From positions 454,245 through 518,244 of the forward strand of contig JAAGOF010000023.1 of assembly GCA_010645155.1 (NCBI GenBank): 64,000 bases of DNA, read 5' to 3'. The notes beneath the pieces are model-generated. The model made no database searches. It was given only the letters and a program-made list of their open reading frames with translations, and had not been told where the DNA came from. This DNA comes from Tigriopus japonicus (Eukaryota; Arthropoda; Copepoda; Harpacticoida; Harpacticidae). Positions 11,418 to 21,106 of this stretch are shown in pieces. Positions within the stretch are counted from its first letter, which is position 1. Each line of letters starts with the position of its first letter. The position numbers and the translations under genes are program-made.

Positions 11418-12270
11418 TACTTAAATATTTTGGGCGTTTGGAGAAATTTTCAATTTCTCCATGCAATTGAAAAATACTCTTTTCTTATCTTTTACTTCTT
11501 GACATTATTCATTATCATGATATGAGACGGTTATTGTGGTAGTTCTTTTTTGCTAGTTATATTTGCTTCACAAAAGTAGGTTTGATATTTCCTCCAGCAC
11601 TCGAAAATCTGGTATCGAATGGGAGATGATAAGTAAACATCAGCTAGGCCTGATTGTTTAACCCATAGTTCGGTCGTGCCCTCTGGTGCCTCATTGCGTC
11701 ACTAAAATTCGACGATCGCATCTCATTCTTGACTGTTTCTTGCGGAGCAAATGACCGTTTGAAATATGTGATCGAGCACACAACAGAAAGGAACAGACGC
11801 ACCACAAAAGAGAGGCGCAAGACTAAGGGGCGCAAAATCAACAACCTTTTTCTCACATCTCTTCCCTCATTAAACAAGGAGACCGTTTCAAATCACATTT
11901 AAGCTTTTTCGGAAGTCCTGTTGACTAAACCAGGGATTACCTATATACTAGCATTAATTGAGAGGTCCCTGGCTGAACATTTATGTAAAAAAGGGGACCC
12001 TTTTCATACAGTGGGCGTTTCTCCAAAAGCAAATTTTTAACGGCATAGACCACTCTTGAAGTTGCGGATAATTTGGCAACTCGTGCTAAAATTTACTTGA
12101 GCATTTCTATCATATCCAAAAGGTGATCAGGCATAATAAAAGGGATAGATTTTTTCCCCTCAACAAATCTAAACGCTAAAGCAATTGCACAAATTCATGT
12201 AAATCTCTCGACAGTGAACTTTTTGTGCTGGCAAGAGGTCACTGTATCGTGATTCTACTTTAGAATACTG
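11418..12270. other. Intergenic, no feature recognised
   Basis: AT-rich sequence with only short chance reading frames and no terminal repeats. Confidence 0.5.
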
Positions 12271-12272
12271 TA

Positions 12273-13181
12273 CAGGGTGCGTCTAACGTTTTTGCCGCGT
12301 ATTTGAAATGACATTACTCGTTAGCTGTTGGAACTATTGTGCTGAAATTTGTAATGAGTCTTCCTCTATCATTGCTTAATCATTGCAAGAATAAATGCTT
12401 TACAAAGATGCCGAGACGTTCCTGCAGGAATGGAAATTGCACATCATACCAGTGGCAATCCGCGCCGGAAGATCAAATTCTAAAAATGATGAGTTTCGGG
12501 ACTTGCCAAAAAAGAAGTGTAAAAAGTGTAAAAAGGCCCCAGAGGCAAGTGGTTATGATTACAAACCTGCGGGAAACAGAAAAGTCCAATCCCATCAGAA
12601 TGATGTTTTTTTAAAGCCAAGAAATCATTGAACAATTTTGACAATTTCTCGAGAATCATCTTGGCAAGCCCTTAAGGGCCATTAGCCAAAACTTGAGTGT
12701 GCCTGAGGCCACAATTGTGTCCTCATGCAGACATTGTCGAAAAGTGGCCTCAGACACACTTAAATCTCGGCTAATGGCGCTTAAGGACTTGCCAGGGTGA
12801 TTCTCGACAAATTGTTCAATTTGTTCAATAAATTCTTGGCTTTTTTCAGCGTCATTCTGACGGGATTGGACTTTAACACTCCTACAGCTATGAAGTCATA
12901 ACCAATGTCTTCTAGCGCCTTTTTCACATTTTTCACACTTCTTTCTGGCAACTCCAGAAAATTGGCAATTCAAAATATTGATCTTCCAGCCTGAATTGCC
13001 ACTGGTATGGTATGCAATTTCCATTCCTGCGGGAACTTCGCGGCATTTTTGGAAACCATTTTTTCTAGCAATGGTTAAGCAATGTTTGAGGAAGACTCCC
13101 AAAAAATTTCAGCTTAATAGCTCCAACAGCTAACGAGTGACGTCATTTCAAATGCACGGCAAAAACGTTAGACGCACCCTG
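12273..13181. mobile_element. Mariner/Tc1-type giant foldback element
   Basis: A 909-bp palindrome: arms 12273-12712 and 12744-13181 are inverted copies about 440 bp long around a 31-bp spacer. Ends are CAGGGTGCGTCTAACG, flanked by TA on both sides, the Tc1/mariner target. Each arm encodes, reading inward, remnants of a transposase N-terminal helix-turn-helix region (on the minus strand of the right arm: AISRDLSVSEATFRQ). The arms have diverged at many sites, so the structure is old rather than an assembly artefact. No catalytic domain is present. Confidence 0.8.
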
Positions 13182-13183
13182 TA

Positions 13184-13733
13184 TGTGTTCAAATATGATG
13201 TAAAGAGAACGACTGTCGCATCATGGCTTAAACCCAATTTGTCACTTAAAACACACGTAGCAAAGCTCCATTTTTGATTCAATAACGAACGTACACTTCA
13301 TTTTTTTTATTGTCATTTACAAGTCAAAGTATTCAGATCTTTTACATTCTTCCCCAAATTTGAGTCAATTACTTTTTTTTAATCATTTTTTTTGGCCGAA
13401 AAATAGTCAAGTTCAAGTCTGGGCCTAGTAAAAATAAAAGTAACAATTTGAAAGCGGGAATCGAAACCACGGCTTCTGGGGCGATCCATTTGTCGCGTGA
13501 CATACGGTACTTCAAACCGGGTGGCTGTTCTTTCTCCTTCGCCTTCGGAATCAAAATTGTAATTTTATTTAGGAACCAAATGACACGATAAGAAACGTCG
13601 CCGAACCGACCCGGACCCGGAAAAATCTTGGTCCGACCATGGACATGCCGACCCAGCCCTACACCTGAGCGAGATTTTCGCAATGTTACAGACAATCCAT
13701 TTCAATGAGATTTTTGCCGACATGTGTACGTAG
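13184..13733. other. Intergenic, with a weak tRNA-like segment
   Basis: No gene is supported. Around 13450-13540 the minus strand has a B-box-like GTTTCGATTCC, possibly a SINE scrap. Confidence 0.35.
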
Positions 13734-14699
13734 AATTCAATGGGACTAGAGGGCTAGCAGAGAAATGACACTCCGAAAATATTCGTGAGTCACCAAGCCT
13801 GCACTGTGTGTGCGATGGGATTTGACGTTGAACACCCGAAGTTACGTGATTCAAAACCAGAACCTTGCGGTTTCAGGGAGTCAGTAGCAAAATTGCCCAT
13901 TCAAGTGCTTGGTCACACAAGAGCAATGTACGATGAATCAAGTCACTTGACACCCTTGCTGCCGGACTACTGGAGCGTGTTCAAAACAAATCTCCACTGA
14001 CTGAACTGGAGTGACATTTCTCTGTTAGCCCTCTAAATGGGACATGCATAAGGTTGCTTCAAGTGAGCGTTTTAAATCATTCCGCGGGCGGCAAAACAGG
14101 GCCGTTGGCTGCGCTGGGCTGCTCAGCCCATTTTGGCGAATTTAAGTTTTTTTCCATTTTTACGTGCATTTGATGATTGTAGGTCCCTGGAAACGATCTA
14201 AATTTTACGTTTTGATCCCTCTGCTTTCACCTGGTTGAAAAATTGCTCAACTTGTTTGCTAGAAAATGAGACAGAAAAAATTAGATCTGAGCGGAAAGAA
14301 GCATTAAAAAATATTGCATTTCTCTGTATGCCAAATATTTTGAAATATTCAAAAGATTCTTTGGAACCCAACGAACAAATCAGCATCTTTAAATTGGTGT
14401 TTGGATCAATGTTAAGCCCTATTTTTGCAATAGCACAAGGCTTGCTTATTTGCTTTTACATCAATCAACCTAAAAATATTTTTTGCATATTATTGACCCA
14501 ATTCCAACCGAGGCATCTTTAAGTGAAATACCGATCGTTTCCAGGGATCTAGAATCATCAAATGCACGTTAAAATTTGAAAAACTTGGATTCGCCAAAAT
14601 GGGCTGAGCAACTCAGCACAGCCAACGGCCTTGTTTTGCCGCCCGCGGAATGATTTAAAACGCTCACTTGAAGCAACCTTGTGCATGTCTAATTGAATT
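13734..14699. repeat. Inverted-repeat element with a nested hAT MITE
   Basis: Arms 14041-14200 and 14533-14689 are inverted copies about 160 bp long sharing GACATGC near the outer end. The pairing continues outward through AATTCAAT at 13734-13741 and ATTGAATT at 14692-14699, once the 289-bp hAT MITE inserted at 13747 is removed. The interior (14201-14532) has no recognisable gene. No target duplication was found, so the superfamily is open. Confidence 0.65.
13747..14035. mobile_element. hAT-type MITE
   Basis: A 289-bp element with terminal repeats TAGAGGGCTAGCAGAGAAAT and its inverse (TCTGTTAGCCCTCTA), flanked by a perfect 8-bp duplication AATGGGAC (13739-13746 and 14036-14043). It lies inside the left end of a larger inverted-repeat element. 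Confidence 0.85.
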
Positions 14700-15000
14700 A
14701 AACTTTTACTAACTTTAGGTTGAATCTAATTGAAATCGACTCTTGTCAACCTCAGGTAACTTTTTTTCACTCAACAAGCAACTAGCACGCTGTCGAAATT
14801 GAAAATTATACTTGAACAAAATGGGAGAGCTGTATGCAATACAGATTTGAACGTAAATTATTGAATTTTCCAAAGATGTCGGGAACTCCTAGGCGGTCTA
14901 GAGATTCCGTGAAAACCTTCAATCTATAGAAGGGCTAACGGATCATTCCTAAGTAAATTTCAAAATTCTCTCCTGTTAGAAAAATAAAAATCATTTAAAA
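14700..15000. other. Intergenic, no feature recognised
   Basis: AT-rich, nothing supported. Confidence 0.5.
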
Positions 15001-15002
15001 TA

Positions 15003-15153
15003 CAGTCGAATCTCGTTTTAAGGGATTTTTTGGTCAGCGGGAAAAAATCCCTTATATCGAGACTCACTATTGTTATAAAGTACAATTTCCGTCTGCATCA
15101 ACAATCCCGAGATTTTCCCTTATATCGAGATCCCTTATATCGAGATTCGACTG
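15003..15153. mobile_element. pogo/Tigger-type MITE
   Basis: A 151-bp element with ends CAGTCGAATCTCG and CGAGATTCGACTG, flanked by TA on each side (15001-15002 and 15154-15155). Ends of this kind with a TA target are characteristic of the pogo/Tigger group. It also holds repeated CCCTTATATCGAGA subterminal motifs. Confidence 0.8.
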
Positions 15154-15605
15154 TATTCGAATTTGAATAATGAGGTTTAAGGCTTAAAGGAGGTTTATTT
15201 AACAAGATATGTTTACGAGTCGTTTAAAAACTACTTTTATATTTACCACATTCCTGTCATGCTATAGGAAAACATCATTGACTTCTTTAGGCTCTTTTTT
15301 GCAAAAAAATGATACGTCCATGATCTGAGAAATGTCCAAAGTTCAATCTACAATTACTCCTTTATGCTTGGTCAAGGATGACTCAACGAAGGATATATTA
15401 CAGAATACCACTTAAGGCCAAGTTACTAAGACTCACCAGCTGACGCGAAAGCAAAAGGAGGAAGTTTTTGTCTCCCTTCATTCGTTAAGGTTATTCATAC
15501 ATTTAGAACATCTATGGTGACAAAATTGTGTGAAGACCCATCGTTGAGAGTTGTTTATTCGATTGGTGCACGCAAACTCCATTTAGCCCGCCTCCCTTTT
15601 GGAGG

Positions 15606-16843
15606 GTGTGGCTAAATATGATTCAACGTTCCCCAGTCAAGGGAACCTCAACTAGGCCATCAAGTGTTGTTGAGGTGACCAATGTGGAAACCCCCGCCGG
15701 AATCCCCCAAGGCGAACCACCGAACTACGTTCATGCGGCCAAGAAGGCGCCGACGGAGGACATCAGCGTCGGCCGTTACTCCTTCGTAGTGGTGGATTTC
15801 ATAAGTGAAACTGCCAATGCTTTCCTGCCATGGTCAGTGTTGGCTGATTTCATTTTCACGGATTTACAGATCCGAAAAACCGAGATTGCCGCCTCATGAC
15901 AACCCGAGGGCCAGCAATTACGTCTTCAAGAATTCGGACCCATGAAGTCATTGACGTTAAGGCCAGGTTTGGCGGAAAGTATGAGTTCGCTCGCGCTTCC
16001 AAGGGAGTGAACTGGAAATGCGTCGTTCGTGGAGCCCAACGGTTCTCGCCATTAAGATACCTCCATATTTTTGGAGAAATCGCAAAGGCCACCGAGGCTT
16101 TTGCGGAGCTCAAGTCAAACATCACGAAGGAAGTTTTCGAAAATCATCATGACGCTCGATTAGGTGGAATTCCCAATGGCCACATGCGAGCTCTCATCCT
16201 ACCAACTGCTCCAATACCCGATTTCATTGAGGTTGGCTCAAGGAAAATCTGGATAAGCCATCGGGACCAAGTCCAAAAATGTTTTCGTTGCCGTAAGGAG
16301 GGCCACTTGAAGAATAAATGTCCTCAACTTCATCCCGAATTCGAAGGGGTCAAATTTGAGACGTCTCAAGAACAACCATCTCTTATTGATGAAGATAAGA
16401 CCCCTATGGATCAAGAATATTCTTCCAGTTTGTTGGATGAGAACAAGGAGACAGAGGATGCAAGTAATACGGAAGATCTCGAAATCACCTCTCAATCCGT
16501 TGTGGCCAGTGATGGTTCTGGAAATGGCAAATGGATCGTTGTTTCCAAGAAAAACCGTCCAAAGATAGACCATAATATCCAATCAATTTCTTCGACGAAA
16601 ACCGGAACTCGGATAGCAAAGAGGCTCCGTGGAAAAGACATACAGGAAGAGAAAGAAATCCAAGACAACCAAGAAAAAGAGGAGGAACATGGAAAAGAAA
16701 ATGAGCGCGAAAACCAAAAAGTGGTTGATGCTATCCCTCGGATATTGACGAGGTCTACGTCTCTGTCTCTTCGTGATGATCCCCCTCGGGGTGTGAGCGA
16801 GTCAAGAGGTAAAACTGGCCGCGATGATCCCCTCGGGGTGTGA
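15606..16843 (+). pseudogene. LINE-A ORF1 (nucleic-acid-binding, frameshifted)
   Basis: Two overlapping open stretches, 15606-15899 and 15896-16843, in different frames. The second contains a CX2CX4HX4C zinc knuckle (CFRCRKEGHLKNKC, near 16279) and an acidic, Lys/Glu-rich C-terminal part. ORF1 proteins of this type coat the element RNA. The end carries a duplicated phrase (GATGATCCC with GGGGTGTGAGCGAG) that also occurs in LINE-B. Confidence 0.75.
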
Positions 16844-17044
16844 GCGAGAGAAATGCCTAACCCGGTTGCGTCGAATCATGAAATGATTTATAAAACTAGC
16901 TTTACACAGGACCATCTATTGACTACCATGTACCATTATAATGTTTATGTTCGTTTTCCATATCTTCTTGTATCTCTCCCTCTATTTCTATTTTTATCTA
17001 TTTAAGATGGACTATCTGACTGCAAGCAGTAAAGGGTTGGGTGT

Positions 17045-20022
17045 GTGGAAGATCTTGGTTATCTCAAACTCTTGATCCAGATGGAAGGCTTAAACGGTGA
17101 ACTGGGATGTCTGAGCGAAGCATCCGTACTTCAAGACCTTGGCTATTGCAACGAATTGATTCCAGGTGAGCAGTGGCTCGTTTCTCTCAATGTTCGGTCC
17201 ATCGTTGCAAACAAATTTAAGCTAGAGGATTCGCTTTTAAATAAGAAACCAAAAATAGTTGCCTTACGAGAGGTGTGGCAAGCCAACAGCGTGAATTTGA
17301 CGTTTGAGAATTATAATTCTGAATTTGAAACACGAGTTGGACGCAAAGGAGGGGGAGTGGGAATATTTCTTGAAAAATCCATCTCGTACTCAAAGCTAAA
17401 AAATCTCTGTTTAATTTCTGAATCTTGCGAAATCATTGCAGTTGAGACAGACAAACAACTCATTTTTTCTGTGTACATTCCTCCCGGTGCCAATACTCAT
17501 AATGTGATTAAAGAGCTAGAAAACCTTTTAACTGTATGCAAGTCCAAAAAAAATTTCTTATGCGGAGACTTTAATATTGATTTTTCGAAAGATACGTTTC
17601 GGACCAATTCATTCAATGATCTTATGATGAATCTAGAATTAGTGCCAGCCATAAACCAACCAACCAGAATAACTCCATGGTCTAGTACTTCAATAGACAA
17701 TATTTTTAAAAATTGGAAAAGAAATGTGAAGTGCGGAATATTTGTCTGTGATATTAGCGACCATTTAGCACCATTTATTGCAATTGGAAAGGAGAAAACT
17801 GATGCATTTCCAAAAGACGACTACCCAAAAAGATGCACAGGCCCTAAAAACCTTGGAAATTTGCGCAAGTTGTTAACTTGCAAGTTGTAACTTAACTAAG
17901 GATGTTCTTTGGAATATTTCGGAAAATGATCCCCTGGGGTCTTTCCACAACTTCCAAAACCAACTTTTGAATGCCTTCCACAAATCTTGTCCAGTAGTGA
18001 AACATCAGTGAAACATCAGATGAAATCAAGAAAAAAATCCAATCTCTGGATGTCAATAGGCCTTCTTAAATCCCGTACACATAAACAAAAATTCCTAAAC
18101 AAATTTCATCAGAATCCAACTGAGGTGAATCAAAGGAGGCTCCGAGAATATTCCAAAATATACTTTAATCTCATAAAATCGTCGAAGGGAAAATATTGGC
18201 AAAATTACTTTGAATCACATAGGAGTAACTCTAGTTCTTTGTGGAAAGGGACAAAAAGCTTGTTAGGTTATAAAAGAACAAATAATGAAGCCCCCTCGAA
18301 ACTGAAAATTGACAATGCTGTGGTAGAAAATTCTCATGATATCGCTAACTCATTCAACAGGTATTTTTCATCCATTGGAAAAACCTTGTGTGACGAAATA
18401 TCTATCGATAGTGAAAATTATTTAGAACAAATGCCTGAAAACAGTAGCTCACGTAAATATTATTTTAAAGTAGTTAATTACGTAGATATTCTAAAAATAA
18501 TCGACAAACTGCCGAGTAAAACTAGTCATGGTTTAGATGAAATTTCTAACATTGTTTTAAAAGCCATTAAAAGAGAAATTGCCACCCCACTAACAAGATT
18601 AATAAACATATGTTAATAAGTGGATATATCCCCAGTGACTGGAAAGCGGCTAAGGTACTACCTTTATTCAAAGGTGGTGACAAAGAAAACATTTCAAATT
18701 ACCGACTTATCAGCATATTATCTTCGTTGTCCAAAGTACTTGAAAAAGTTGTGTACAGCCAAATTTTGGCCCCTTTTTCGGAAAACCACATAACGAAATT
18801 TCAGTTTGGTTTTAGACCGAAACACTCAACTCTCCATGCCATCCACAACTTCTTGCAAAATATCTCAAACCACAGTGACTTCAGATACTCAGTCGGAGTA
18901 TTTATTGATTTGAAAAAGGCATTTGACACAATTAACCACAAGATATTAATAAATAAAATGCAAAGCTACGGGTTCAGTAGTAACATTTTAAAATGGATTG
19001 AAAATTATGTGCAAGATCGAAAGCAAGCGGTAAAAATTGAAAACACTTTTTCTGAATTTTCAACCATAACGTGTGGAGTGCCGCAAGGGAGCATCTTAGG
19101 CCCACTTTTGTTCTTAATCTATATCAATGACCTACCAAACGTGACTGATTTTGACGTGACGATGTTTGCAGACGATACAACCTTACAATTCTTTGGTGAT
19201 AATTTATAAAAATGAAAATCGAGGTAAGTCAAAATCTAAAAAAGTTGGCAAATTGGCTACGAGTTAATAGACTTGTACTAAATGTAGACAAAACTAAGTC
19301 GATATTGTTTAGTCCCCGAAATAAAAAGCATGACTTCAAATTGGAGCTAAATGGGATAATGATACAACAAGTTGGATCGCATTGTCATGAAAAGAATCTC
19401 AGATTTCTCGGTTTAACGCTTGACGATCAGCTAAATTGGAAAGATCGTATCAAACAAGTAAATAACACTGTTAGGAAGACTATGTTTACACTCTTTATGG
19501 CTAAGAAAGCAATCCCAACGAGCCTAAAGTTGACACTTTATAACGCACTAGTCAAGAGCCGAGTACGGGGTTGAATTCTTTGGTTTGAGTTCGGCTCTAA
19601 AAAGTCTAGTCATTCTCCAGAAACGAATTGTCAGATGGATTGTAGGTGTTAAATCCAGATCCCACACTAGTCAAATTTTTAAAAACATGGAAATTTTAAA
19701 AGTTGATGATTTATTTAAGGTAAATCAATTAAAATTTATGTTCAGTTGTTTTTATGAAGACGTACCTGACACAATTAACTTATTTACTTACAAAAAACGT
19801 CATTTACGTTTTAACATACGTCTAGTCAAAATATCCTGGTATCAACGACTCCCGGTGATTTCTTTTCCAATTTCTTGGAACAATTTTACGACTGAGAAAG
19901 ACATAAAAGTTTCTGATTTGCCCAAAACATTAAAGCGATGGACCAAATTATTGACAGAAATAATCACTAGCTCGTACGAAACGAAATGTAATCTTTCTGA
20001 ATGTTACTCATGTGCCAAATAG
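17045..20022 (+). pseudogene. LINE-A ORF2 (endonuclease and RT, frameshifted)
   Basis: An APE-type endonuclease occupies 17045-17890 (VSLNVRSI, KPKIVALREVWQ, GRKGGGVGIFL, GDFNIDF, SDHLAPF). RT follows in 17987-18616 and 18610-19209, with FQFGFRPKHST, FIDLKKAFDTINH, GVPQGSILGPLLF and the catalytic FADDT. The C-terminal part continues at 19212-19574 and 19585-20022 and ends in a Cys-containing tail (ECYSCAK). At least three frame changes interrupt it. Confidence 0.82.
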
Positions 20023-20436
20023 TTTTTAATTTGTCAGACATCCTGGTGACCCACGTCAAGTTCGACCATTATAATAAAGGAAGTGCGATATGCCAAGGTT
20101 GAAAGCATTAATCGGGTAGATGCAAGCCCACGTGTCTGATCTAGTCAAGGATCCCCATGAAAACAAACCATACAGTTTATGGGGAATCCTAGGGATCTCA
20201 CTTTTTGTATATATAAATATCCAATGACAATTCATTACATTTATTCATATCCAGTTCATCCATCTTAATGAGTCCCAAAAAAATACATACATACATGCAT
20301 ACTACAATGAAAATTCAACGGAACATTTACTGCTTTGAAATAACCTCTCACTTTAATACAATGACCGGCCTTAAGCTGCATTTCTGTAATTCCTCCTGAG
20401 AAATTAAGATGTCCTTGTGCTTGGTTGATGTGGATC

Positions 20437-20528
20437 CAAATTTAAGATCTAAGTGAAGACTTCCAGCTCAAGAGCTCGTCTTTCGGGTGAGCTCTTGAGC
20501 GGGCCGTCTTCACTAGATCTTGAATTTG
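20437..20528. other. 92-nt imperfect hairpin
   Basis: CAAATTTAAGATCTAAGTGA at the left pairs with TCACTAGATCTTGAATTTG at the right, and AGCTCAAGAGCTC pairs with GAGCTCTTGAGC around a short loop. The size and internal mismatches resemble a microRNA precursor, but it may equally be a small MITE end. Either strand could form it. Confidence 0.45.
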
Positions 20529-20601
20529 ACGTTCTCAAACTCGGGGTATTCACTCAATGATAGTTGTAGCGATTGTAGAGGTTTTTCTCGCGTTCTGAGA
20601 T

Positions 20602-20912
20602 ATGAGCTCTATACCCTTTATTGGGCTCCTTCATTGTTCAACTTGTTGCCTTTGTCTTCGTCGGGAATATGTAAAAGCTGATCCTCTAACATCATTCCAG
20701 ACAGGATTGGACAAATTCTTAATACTTTCCAGACCAACCACTGTTCAAGAGTTGTACAGATCTGCCAACAATAACTCCTTGTTTGATCAAATTTTCATAT
20801 AAACGGTAATTTATAAACTATGTTTACCACTAACTCTATTTACAGGGAATTCCATTCCTTGTAGCGTTATTAAAAAATCGCCCCCCCCCCCAAAAAAAAA
20901 AATGTGACAGTA
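20602..20912 (+). mobile_element. LINE-D 3' end, copy 1
   Basis: The end of a LINE ORF2 (FQTGLDKFL, TTVQELYRSANNNSL, stop at 20800-20802) followed by a 3' UTR ending in a poly-C then poly-A run near 20880. A second copy with the same coding end and tail lies at 37725-37950. Only the extreme 3' part is present, as in 5'-truncated LINE insertions. Confidence 0.7.
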
Positions 20913-20965
20913 AGATCATGCGACAAAGGAAAAACAACTCTTTGGGATACAACCATAATTAAATG

Positions 20966-20971
20966 TTTATT
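20966..20971 (-). terminator. Polyadenylation signal of the serine protease gene
   Basis: AATAAA on the minus strand, 136 bp past the stop codon. Confidence 0.5.
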
Positions 20972-21106
20972 TCTATGGTTTCTTCGATTACACTATAGAT
21001 TTACATATAGACAATTCCAAGTTGATCCTCGATTTGAGCTCTGGTCTCAATCATAGACCAGATAAAATAATAGAACTCGGCAATTAAGACAGAGGAAAAG
21101 AAAGCA

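Larger units (their letters stand above)
15429..20299 (+). mobile_element. LINE-A: non-LTR retrotransposon, near full length, broken
   Basis: Two coding regions, a zinc-knuckle ORF1 and an endonuclease plus RT ORF2, followed by a 3' end with an (ATAC)-like tail near 20280. The clade is Jockey/CR1-like by general appearance, not resolved. A possible 5-bp target duplication TACTA flanks it (15424-15428 and 20300-20304). It is embedded in a MITE. The ORFs are broken by frameshifts. Confidence 0.8.
15373..20417. mobile_element. hAT-type MITE, copy 3, split by LINE-A
   Basis: The left piece (15373-15428) begins CAAGGATGACTCAAC and the right piece (20300-20417) ends CCTTG; both are related to the intact 166-bp copies at 48088 and 50033. 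It is flanked by an exact 8-bp duplication TGCTTGGT (15365-15372 and 20418-20425). The 4.9-kb LINE-A sits in the middle. Confidence 0.65.
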
